Source of the DNA: DATLSM01 sp049585815
Lineage (GTDB): Bacteria > Actinomycetota > Thermoleophilia > Solirubrobacterales > 70-9
Assembly: GCA_049585815.1 (NCBI GenBank)
Contig: JBAVAR010000060.1
Location: 1-41,161, forward strand
Length of the DNA stretch: 41,161 bases
Direction of reading: 5' to 3'
This document shows, in pieces, positions 9,276 through 15,763 of the stretch. Positions within the stretch are counted from its first letter, which is position 1; every line of letters begins with the position of its first letter. The notes below the pieces were generated by a model. It made no database searches. It saw nothing but the letters and a program-made list of their open reading frames with translations, and was not told the origin of the DNA. Made by a program: the position numbers and the translations under genes.

Positions 9276-10208
9276 ATGTCCTCGACCGCCGGTCCGCTTC
9301 CCTCAGACGTCCAGCCCGTCGCCAACGAGACGCGCGACCGGATCATCACCGGCCTGGTGACCCTGATCCCCTTCGTCGCCCTCGGCCTCGCCGCCTGGCA
9401 GGTGTGGGGCCGGGCGCTTCACTGGAGCGATGTCTTCCTCTTCCTCGGGATGTACGCGCTGACCGGGCTCGGGATCACGGTCGGCTTCCATCGCCACCTG
9501 ACCCATCGCAGTTTCAAAGCAAAGCCCTGGCTGCATGGGCTGCTGGCGATCCTCGGATCGGCGGCGATCGAGGGCCCGGTGATCTCCTGGGTCGCCGACC
9601 ACCGCAAGCACCACGCCTTCTCCGATGAACTCGGGGACCCGCACAGCCCCCACGTCGACCACGGTCATGGCCTCTCCGGCGCCCTGCGCGGCCTCTTTCA
9701 CGCCCATATGGGCTGGCTTTTCATCCACACCCAGCGCGGCAACAAGGAGCGCTTTGCACCGGATCTGCTCGCCGACCCGGTGATCTCCTGGGTGGATCGC
9801 ACCTTCATCTACTGGGCGATTCTCGGCCTCTTGGTCCCCTTTGCCCTTGGCTGGGTGATCGGCGGCACCCTGTTTGCGGCGCTGACCGGCCTGCTCTGGG
9901 GGGGACTGGTGCGGGTCTTCGTCCTGCACCACTTCACCTACAGCATCAACTCGCTCTGCCACGTCTTCGGCAATCGCGACTACGAGACGAGCGACGAGTC
10001 GCGCAATCTCGCCCTGATCGCGATCCCCACCTTCGGCGAGGCCTGGCACAACAACCACCACGCCTTCCCGACCTCGGCCACCCACGGCCTCGGCCGCTTC
10101 CAGCTCGACATCTCGGCCCTGGTGATCGACTCCTTCGAGCGTCTCGGCTGGGCCTGGGACGTGGTCCGGGTCTCACCCGAGCGCCTCGCCTCCAAGGTCG
10201 CCGTTTGA
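9276..10208 (+). CDS. membrane acyl-CoA/acyl-lipid desaturase
   Basis: A di-iron membrane desaturase (stearoyl-CoA desaturase/DesC type) that introduces a cis double bond into fatty acyl chains. The 310-residue product from ATG 9276 has the three histidine boxes: HRHLTH at 72-77, HRKHH at 109-113 and HNNHH at 258-262, with hydrophobic segments between them. The open frame extends 52 codons further upstream, but that stretch lies over the divergent cfa start, is not hydrophobic and has no family similarity. The -10 box 8 nt before this ATG supports the shorter form. It is divergent from the cyclopropane synthase, so both membrane-fluidity enzymes share one control region. Confidence 0.93.
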   Translation: MSSTAGPLPSDVQPVANETRDRIITGLVTLIPFVALGLAAWQVWGRALHWSDVFLFLGMYALTGLGITVGFHRHLTHRSFKAKPWLHGLLAILGSAAIEGPVISWVADHRKHHAFSDELGDPHSPHVDHGHGLSGALRGLFHAHMGWLFIHTQRGNKERFAPDLLADPVISWVDRTFIYWAILGLLVPFALGWVIGGTLFAALTGLLWGGLVRVFVLHHFTYSINSLCHVFGNRDYETSDESRNLALIAIPTFGEAWHNNHHAFPTSATHGLGRFQLDISALVIDSFERLGWAWDVVRVSPERLASKVAV

Positions 10209-10265
10209 TCTAAACGGTTGGAGGGAGCGCTCAGCGGCCCCCGCTGCGCGGCACCCTCAGGGTGC
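10201..10265. terminator. three consecutive hairpins between convergent genes
   Basis: CCGTTT/AAACGG (10201-10217) contains the desaturase stop codon. CAGCG/CGCTG (10232-10246) follows, then GCACCC/GGGTGC (10251-10265), whose 3-nt loop is exactly the stop codon of the convergent gene. None has a long T run. Together they probably terminate transcription from both sides. Confidence 0.5.
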
Positions 10266-12635
10266 TTCGGGCGATTCGTACCAATCGATCCACCCGCCAC
10301 AGGCTTTGTCGAGGGCGACGATCCGGTGGGGCTTGGCGGGGACCGCGACCAGCGCGCCGATGTAGGCCGTACCTTCATAACCGGTCAGTTCCTGCAAGGC
10401 GCTGGGCTGTGCGCTGGCGATCGTGAACGCGACCTCACCGCCGCCGCTGCGATAGCGGCCGGCCGGCCAGAACTGGCCGTCGTTGGCGAGGCTGATCCCG
10501 CTGGGACGCTGACCGTCCAGCGCCGGCACCAGCGCCTGGCTGAATCCCGGCGCCGAGAGGGTGAGGCCAAATGGCGAGAAGTACTGGAGCGAGAGGTTCC
10601 AGGTTCCGGGCGCCAGGTTCAAGGTCTGCGTGGTCTTCGCGCCGGTGCCCAATTCGCTGCCGGAATCCCAGCGCCCTTTTGATCCGATCACCGGAGAGGC
10701 CGGAAAGAGCGAGGTGCGGCCGGGGTTTTCAAGCAGGATGCGGACCTCCGGCGAGGCGCAGTTGGCGAGAACGCCCGCTTCGGTTCCCTCGATCAGCACC
10801 TGGCGGCGAGGCGGCGTCGGCCCGACCCGCTTCCAGAGGATGTAGGAGGGGGTGGCCGCGATGCGGTGGAAGTTGGGCGGCGCCTGACTGTTCCAGGCCG
10901 CCCGGCCGGTGATCACGTAGCGGAAGCGTTCAAGGGTGTCGCGTGAGAATGAGTCGAAATCGATCGGGCTGTAGGCGTCGCCGGTGTCAAACGGCTTCTC
11001 CGGGTTCTGGGCCACCTCGGGGTCGGGGAACTCGACCAGCGGCACGTGGGTGTCGGCTCCCGCCAGCGCGTAGGCGGCATAGCGGTCCTGGCCCGCGTAG
11101 AGAACCTGTTTGCCGCGAAGAATTGGGATGAAGGCGCGCAGCTCGGCGTCATGCCCGGGCGGCCCGATCGGCGCGTCGCGCAGGGCGAGGAAGCTCGAGT
11201 AGGCGGCGCCGGCGATGAATACCACGGCCAGGATGCTCCAGCCGAGTCGACGCAGCGGTGCACCCGAACGCCTCCCTGGGTCCGTGGTGTCGCTGCGCTC
11301 GGCGGGAGCTCCCCTGCCCAATTCAGCGAGCAGCGGGCGCACCGCGACGAGCATCGCCAGCGGCGCCGCGATCATCAGCGCCTTGGCCCGCGAGTACTCG
11401 CCGCTGAACGGCAGCGAGACGAGGTAGAGAATCACGCTCGCCCCCAACGCGACCGGTACCGCCAGCTCCCGGCGTCGCACCCACCAGAGTGCTCCCAGCA
11501 CCACGGCGAGGGCGCCGATCGCCCCCGCCAGCCCGGTCAGGTGGGCCCCGCCGGGAGCGCTGAGGCGGTAGTTGGGCGTCATCCAGATCCCCAGTGCCTC
11601 GACCGGCGAGACCGGTCCGTAGGTGTTGCTGCCCGCCACCTGGCTGAAGCCATGGGCGAACCCGAACGGACCAACCACGGCGAGCAGTGCAAGCACCGCA
11701 ACCAGCCCCACAACTCCTGCCAGCAGCGCCGGCCGCTGTCGCCGCAGGTATCTCAGCAAGGCTCCGGGCGCCAGCGCGTGGCGCACCGCGGGGACCGTGA
11801 GGCCCCACAGGACTGTGATCGCTACAGGCCAGGCGAGCCCGGCGAAGCTATAGGAGAAGAAGATCCCGCCGGCGAGCGCCAGCGGGGGAAGGAGGAAGCG
11901 AAGCCCTGCCCTCGGGCCCTGTGGAAGACGCCCCCGGTGGTGCAGCAAAAGGGCGAAAGCGAGCACAAACAGCGCCTCCGCCATCTCCTTGAAGGCCGCC
12001 TGGGCAAAGTAGGAGGCGGCGAGGTAGGGAAGGGCCACCAAGGTCGCGGCGAGCGCCCGGCGCCCGGCCCCGAGGTTCCCCAGCGCCGCCAGCGCGGTCA
12101 GCCCGGTGAGGACCCCGATCGCGAAGATCTCACCGATGAAGGCCTGCGCCAGGCCGATGCCGGGCAGCGCGGCGACGGCGACGGCGAGGCCATGGGGGCC
12201 CAACGGGTAGCCGGCGTCTGGGGTGGGACCGAAGCCGTTGCGCAGCCACTCGGCCCAGGCCAGGTGCAGACCGAGGTCGTTGTTGAAGCCCTCCCCGAGC
12301 AGCCCCCAGCGCCCGCTCACCGCGAACGGGATCGAGAGCGCGAGGAAGAGGATCACCGCAACCGGCAGCCCTTCTCCGATCGCCCCCGGGGCACGGTAGG
12401 GACGCTTGCGCATTCTCAACGCCGCGAGCAGCACGATGACCACCACGGCAATGCTCGCCGTGGTTCCGTGTCCGGGCATGCGGGCAAAGAAGCCGGCCAC
12501 CGTGATCGTCGCGCCGAAGCCCACGCCGGGCTCAAGCCACGACCACGAGTCCCGCCCCGCGGATGCGAGCAGCACCCTGCCCACCAGCAGCGAGGCGGCG
12601 CAGATCAGCGCCGCCGAGGCGTAGGTTCCGATCAT
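10257..12635 (-). CDS. large polytopic membrane protein, possible GT-C-like transferase
   Basis: A 792-residue integral membrane protein of unassigned function. The first roughly 480 residues contain about 12 hydrophobic segments, including an early extracytoplasmic-type loop with NNDLGLHLAWAEWL that recalls the acidic-His loops of GT-C glycosyltransferases. Residues from about 520 to the end look soluble and beta-rich, with paired aromatic and glycine turns and CASPEV and CGGWIDW stretches, and would sit outside the membrane. By architecture it could build or export a cell-envelope glycan, but no catalytic motif is certain. TAGGTT lies 9 nt upstream of the ATG. A tandem repeat/hairpin at 12684-12715 is a possible control site. 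Confidence 0.8.
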   Translation of the reverse strand: MIGTYASAALICAASLLVGRVLLASAGRDSWSWLEPGVGFGATITVAGFFARMPGHGTTASIAVVVIVLLAALRMRKRPYRAPGAIGEGLPVAVILFLALSIPFAVSGRWGLLGEGFNNDLGLHLAWAEWLRNGFGPTPDAGYPLGPHGLAVAVAALPGIGLAQAFIGEIFAIGVLTGLTALAALGNLGAGRRALAATLVALPYLAASYFAQAAFKEMAEALFVLAFALLLHHRGRLPQGPRAGLRFLLPPLALAGGIFFSYSFAGLAWPVAITVLWGLTVPAVRHALAPGALLRYLRRQRPALLAGVVGLVAVLALLAVVGPFGFAHGFSQVAGSNTYGPVSPVEALGIWMTPNYRLSAPGGAHLTGLAGAIGALAVVLGALWWVRRRELAVPVALGASVILYLVSLPFSGEYSRAKALMIAAPLAMLVAVRPLLAELGRGAPAERSDTTDPGRRSGAPLRRLGWSILAVVFIAGAAYSSFLALRDAPIGPPGHDAELRAFIPILRGKQVLYAGQDRYAAYALAGADTHVPLVEFPDPEVAQNPEKPFDTGDAYSPIDFDSFSRDTLERFRYVITGRAAWNSQAPPNFHRIAATPSYILWKRVGPTPPRRQVLIEGTEAGVLANCASPEVRILLENPGRTSLFPASPVIGSKGRWDSGSELGTGAKTTQTLNLAPGTWNLSLQYFSPFGLTLSAPGFSQALVPALDGQRPSGISLANDGQFWPAGRYRSGGGEVAFTIASAQPSALQELTGYEGTAYIGALVAVPAKPHRIVALDKACGGWIDWYESPEAP

Positions 12636-12644
12636 CAGGGCCGC

Positions 12645-12650
12645 AACCTA
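12645..12650 (-). promoter_or_regulatory. -10 box of the 792-residue membrane protein gene
   Basis: TAGGTT on the minus strand ends 9 nt before the ATG at 12635, consistent with a leaderless or nearly leaderless message. Confidence 0.35.
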
Positions 12651-12683
12651 TGCGAGCGGCGCGGCCAATGCCGCTGCGAGCCA

Positions 12684-12715
12684 GGGCGGCCTTTAGGCGG
12701 CCTTTATCGCCGCCC
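12684..12715. repeat. 11-bp tandem repeat within a 7-bp inverted repeat
   Basis: GGCGGCCTTTA occurs twice in tandem (12685-12695 and 12696-12706). The whole is flanked by GGGCGGC (12684-12690) and GCCGCCC (12709-12715), which can pair. It lies about 50-80 bp upstream of the minus-strand membrane protein start, a plausible operator position. Confidence 0.5.
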
Positions 12716-12961
12716 TGCCGCAGCCGCAGACAGTCGGCGGCCGATGATCGATTCCTCTCACTTTCCTGCCGGCCTCTTCGTGCGCCCTCAGGCCCCCAGA
12801 TCAGGCCCGCGTGATCGCGGCCCGTCCCCTCATCCCTTCCATCTCGATGTTGGACCTGATCGCGATCCACCAGCCGCCGGACGCCCGGATGACCGGCTGC
12901 AGAGCAGGGCTCCAGTCAGCGACGGAGTCGGGCTTTTGCGCGATGACTCTCGCTCTGGGTC

Positions 12962-12967
12962 TAGTCT
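12962..12967 (+). promoter_or_regulatory. -10 box of small membrane ORF / uspA
   Basis: TAGTCT ends 7 nt before the GTG at 12975, so transcription would begin at or next to the start codon. Confidence 0.35.
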
Positions 12968-12974
12968 TGCCGGT

Positions 12975-13124
12975 GTGCCCTGGACGTGGAAGATCGGGAT
13001 GGCCGTGCTGATCGTCTGCCTGGTGGCCTCAATGGTGATTGCGATCGTGCGGCTGGCGACGACACCGACGGAAATTCTCGGCGCCGGCTTTCACGACTGG
13101 CACGGGCATCGATTGCCGCGTTAG
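12975..13124 (+). CDS. small single-pass membrane protein, 49 aa
   Basis: GTG 12975 opens a 49-codon frame (an ATG at 12999 gives 41). The product has one hydrophobic segment of about 18 residues (MAVLIVCLVASMVIAIVRL) followed by a short His/Trp-containing tail, FHDWHGHRLPR. No ribosome binding site is present, but a TAGTCT box lies 7 nt upstream as for other leaderless genes here. It ends 36 nt before uspA and may share its transcript. Function is not recognised; a membrane peptide accompanying a stress protein is a guess. Confidence 0.45.
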   Translation: MPWTWKIGMAVLIVCLVASMVIAIVRLATTPTEILGAGFHDWHGHRLPR

Positions 13125-13160
13125 TATCGGCCGCGTCCAGGACCGAGCAGAGGAGGCGGC

Positions 13161-13604
13161 GTGTTCACTCGCATTGTGGTTGGGACCGACGGTTCTGAGA
13201 CCGCCACCGAGGCTGTCCGCCAGGCCGTCGACCTCGCCAAGCTCTCGGGGGCAGAGCTCCGCATTGTCAGTGCCTATGCGCCGGTGCCAAAGCGGCGCGT
13301 CGAGGACGAGCGCCAGGAGGCTCCCCTGGATGTCCAGTATGAGATCGGCCCGCGTGAGGACGTCAATCTCGTCCTCGAGGCTGCCGCGGCGGTGGCAAAG
13401 AAGGAGGGGATTACGGTCCAATCCCATCCAGTCGAGGGCGACCCCGGCGATGCCATCCTCAACGTCGCCGAGGAAAGCGAGGCCGACCTGATTGTGGTTG
13501 GCAACAAGGGGATGACAGGTGCCCGCCGCTTCTTCCTCGGCAGCGTCCCCAACAACGTCTCCCATCACGCTCCCTGCAGCGTGATCATCGTCCGCACCAC
13601 CTAG
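13161..13604 (+). CDS. universal stress protein, UspA family
   Basis: A 147-residue single Usp domain. It begins IVVGTDGSE after the start, the usual first strand with the nucleotide-contacting aspartate. It ends with VVGNKGMTGARRFFLGSVPNNV, the G-x2-G-x9-G-S ATP-binding pattern, so it probably binds ATP. The start is GTG preceded by GAGGAGG at a good distance. A TAGTAT at 13122-13127, overlapping the upstream small ORF stop, could be its own -10. It converges on the subtilase gene with only 8 bp between stops. The client or stress is unknown. Confidence 0.93.
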   Translation: MFTRIVVGTDGSETATEAVRQAVDLAKLSGAELRIVSAYAPVPKRRVEDERQEAPLDVQYEIGPREDVNLVLEAAAAVAKKEGITVQSHPVEGDPGDAILNVAEESEADLIVVGNKGMTGARRFFLGSVPNNVSHHAPCSVIIVRTT

Positions 13605-13612
13605 GCGCTGAT

Positions 13613-14992
13613 CTACTGGGCGGGCGGTGGCGCCGTGGCCCTCGCGGCGTCGATCAGACCGGCGCCCTGCTCGGTGGGCGGCAGTCCGAGGCTGCGCGCG
13701 GTGGCTTTCAAGCGCAGGCTCACTCGGCGGTCCAGTGACTGAGCTGGCACCTTGCCCAGCACGCCGCTGGCGATCACCATCGCCGCCACGCCAGAAACGT
13801 GGGCGGCCGCCATCGAGGTGCCGACATAGTCATCGGGAATGCCGAAGTTGGAGCCCCCGCCGCCATTAAGCGTCACCTGGTAGATCGGCGCGGAGAGGAT
13901 CGATGGGCATCCGGTCGCCGGAATCCCGCCGCCGGGAGCGACCAGATCGACACCTTCGCCCGCGAGCGAGTAGTCCCCGAGACAGCCACCCTCGGTTGTC
14001 CCTCCGACGCCGATCACCCCAGGCTCGGTGGCCGGAGGAGAGACGCAGCTCTCCGCGCCGATATTGCCAACCGAAGCCACCAGGACGATCCCCCTCCTGG
14101 CCGCGTCCCGCAGCGCTTCGTCGACCACCGGAACCTTCTTGCCGCAGCCGAAATTGAAGCTCATGTTGATCACCTGCGCGCCATGTTCGGCGGCGAAATG
14201 GATCCCCTTCGCGATATTGCTGGCCTGGCCGCGACCCTGCGCGTTCAGCACCTGCACCGGCATCAGCTTTGCCTTGTAGGCGAGTCCGGTTAGCCCGATG
14301 CCGTTATCGGTCTCCTCGGCGATCGTGCTCGCGACGTGGGTGCCGTGGCCGTTGGCGTCGACCGGGTGGTGGTTGTTTTCGACAAAGTTGTAGCCGGGGA
14401 CGAACTGCTTGGCCGAGAAGTCGGGGCTGCGCAGGTAGCGGGCTCCGCCGCCAGGGCGATGGCCCAGGTTGCGGTAGGCGATGCCTGTGTCGAGGACGGC
14501 GACGGTGACCCCCCTCGCGCCTGCTCGCCCGGCGGCGATCAGGTTGCGCCAGGCGCCGACCGCATTGATTCCGCCGGGGGAGGTGGGAACGCCGGGGGTG
14601 CCCGGTGCGTAGGGCAGGAAGTTCCACTGCCGCGTCACCCAGTGTCCTGTGAGGTCAGGCGTAGTGGGTGCGGCGGTGCCTGTGAGGGAAGGCAGCGTGC
14701 CGCTGTCGTTGGGGACGAAGAGGGATGCGGTTGCGGTGTAATTGGGCTCCGCGTAGGCGACCTGCGGGCTGTGATTAAGCGCAGCTGCAGCAGCGGGCAC
14801 CCCGACTCCCCGCGGTAGCGCCACCGCCTGGCCGGATCGCTCGCCGCTGAATTTGACAACGATCTGGTGAGGAGCAAAGCCCTGTGCCGCTGAGACGCCG
14901 ATTTTGGCGCCCGCCGGCGCGGCGGCGCCGGCCAGCACGGCGAGTGCAGAGAGCAGGGTCGCTGCGATGAGGGTGGGGAGGCGTCTTGTCAT
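13613..14992 (-). CDS. secreted subtilisin-like serine peptidase (S8)
   Basis: An exported subtilase of 459 residues. From the ATG at 14992 it has a basic start (MTRRLP) and an Ala/Leu-rich signal peptide ending near PAGA. A short pro-region with APHQIVVKF follows, then the catalytic domain. The triad is visible: D168 in AVLDTG, H216 in NGHGTHVA, S393 in GTSMAAAHVSG, and oxyanion N310 in ASVGN. Several cysteines suggest disulfides outside the cell. The frame is open another 30 codons upstream, but that stretch overlaps the tadA promoter and lacks signal-peptide character. It is divergent from tadA with overlapping -10 boxes. The substrate is unknown. Confidence 0.92.
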   Translation of the reverse strand: MTRRLPTLIAATLLSALAVLAGAAAPAGAKIGVSAAQGFAPHQIVVKFSGERSGQAVALPRGVGVPAAAAALNHSPQVAYAEPNYTATASLFVPNDSGTLPSLTGTAAPTTPDLTGHWVTRQWNFLPYAPGTPGVPTSPGGINAVGAWRNLIAAGRAGARGVTVAVLDTGIAYRNLGHRPGGGARYLRSPDFSAKQFVPGYNFVENNHHPVDANGHGTHVASTIAEETDNGIGLTGLAYKAKLMPVQVLNAQGRGQASNIAKGIHFAAEHGAQVINMSFNFGCGKKVPVVDEALRDAARRGIVLVASVGNIGAESCVSPPATEPGVIGVGGTTEGGCLGDYSLAGEGVDLVAPGGGIPATGCPSILSAPIYQVTLNGGGGSNFGIPDDYVGTSMAAAHVSGVAAMVIASGVLGKVPAQSLDRRVSLRLKATARSLGLPPTEQGAGLIDAARATAPPPAQ

Positions 14993-15076
14993 TGGGAGTT
15001 TGTGCCCGCCGGAATCCCTGCGTTTGAGCGAGCATTCCCCTAACACCGGCCCGCCGGCGAAGTTGTAGGTGGGACA

Positions 15077-15086
15077 TACCATCCTA
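15077..15086. promoter_or_regulatory. overlapping divergent -10 boxes, tadA and subtilase
   Basis: TACCAT (15077-15082, plus) ends 7 nt before the tadA ATG. TAGGAT (15086-15081, minus) faces the subtilase and would give a leader of about 80 nt. The two share two bases, so polymerase could probably occupy only one at a time. Confidence 0.4.
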
Positions 15087-15089
15087 TGG

Positions 15090-15560
15090 ATGCAAGCAGG
15101 AGTTTTTGACGCCGAGCACGCTCGCCCGATGGATTTGGCGCTCGAGCGCGCGCGCGAGGCAGCCAGTCATGGAGACGTGCCGATCGGAGCGGTCATCGTC
15201 CGCGACGGCGAGACGCTCGCCGCCGCGGGCAACCAGCGCGAGCTGCGAGGTGACCCAACCGCCCACGCCGAGATCCTCGTGATCCGCGCCGCCGCAGAGG
15301 CGCTTGGCGGTTGGCGCTTGGCGGGCACGACCATCTACGTCACCCTCGAGCCTTGTGCGATGTGCGCGGGAGCGATCGTCCTCGCTCGCATTCCCGCGGT
15401 CATCTTTGGGGCCCCGGACCCGAAGGCGGGCGCCGCTGGCAGCGTCCTCAATGTTCTCGCCGAGCCCACCCTCAATCACCGCCCGCGGGTTACCGGAGGA
15501 GTAATGATCGAGGAGAGCGCCGCCCTTCTGCGCGATTTCTTCCAAGCCCGCCGCGGCTGA
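15090..15560 (+). CDS. tadA: tRNA-specific adenosine deaminase
   Basis: TadA converts the wobble adenosine of tRNA-Arg(ACG) to inosine, so that CGN codons can be read. The 156-residue product has the zinc deaminase motifs HAE (H59, proton-shuttle E61) and PCAMC (C89, C92), and the PIGAVIV strand typical of TadA. A GTG at 15069 would add seven residues and an ATG at 15129 would remove thirteen. ATG 15090 is preferred because a TACCAT -10 box lies 7 nt upstream, as for other leaderless genes here. It is followed 23 nt later by tRNA-Ser(GGA), possibly on the same transcript. Confidence 0.92.
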   Translation: MQAGVFDAEHARPMDLALERAREAASHGDVPIGAVIVRDGETLAAAGNQRELRGDPTAHAEILVIRAAAEALGGWRLAGTTIYVTLEPCAMCAGAIVLARIPAVIFGAPDPKAGAAGSVLNVLAEPTLNHRPRVTGGVMIEESAALLRDFFQARRG

Positions 15561-15583
15561 GAGCCAATACCCTTCCTCCACCC

Positions 15584-15673
15584 GGAGAGGTGTCCGAGTG
15601 GCTTAAGGAGCGCGACTGGAAATCGCGTGGGCGGGGTTAACCCGCCTCGTGGGTTCGAATCCCACCCTCTCCG
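15584..15673 (+). tRNA. tRNA-Ser(GGA)
   Basis: A class II tRNA of 90 nt with a long variable arm. The acceptor stem GGAGAGG pairs with CCTCTCC, the discriminator base is G, the anticodon loop CTGGAAA sits between CGCGA and TCGCG, and the T-arm contains GTGGGTTCGAATCCCAC. Anticodon GGA reads UCC/UCU. CCA is not encoded. Confidence 0.96.
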
Positions 15674-15726
15674 CTCGCGGTGGCGGTGCTGTTTGGGGTC
15701 GTCGCGTTCAACCGCAGGTTCTGCCT

Positions 15727-15749
15727 GCCCGCTCGATCAGGGCGCGGGC
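15727..15749. terminator. weak hairpin between tRNA-Ser(GGA) and convergent gene
   Basis: GCCCGC and GCGGGC can form a 6-bp stem with an 11-nt loop in the short gap before the convergent glycosyltransferase stop. There is no T run. Confidence 0.25.
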
Positions 15750-15763
15750 GAATCCGCGACTGC

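Larger units (their letters stand above)
12636..12974. other. intergenic, no convincing gene
   Basis: This 339-bp stretch divides a minus-strand and a plus-strand gene. It holds the -10 box of the 792-residue gene, a tandem repeat with an overlapping hairpin, and the -10 box of the small downstream ORF. Nothing else coding was recognised. Confidence 0.5.

Noticed and set aside
11046..13124. 692-codon plus-strand open frame opposite the large membrane protein
   Set aside because: Low-complexity Arg/Gly/Pro/His translation antisense to a clear membrane protein; only its last 49 codons (from 12975) are plausible.
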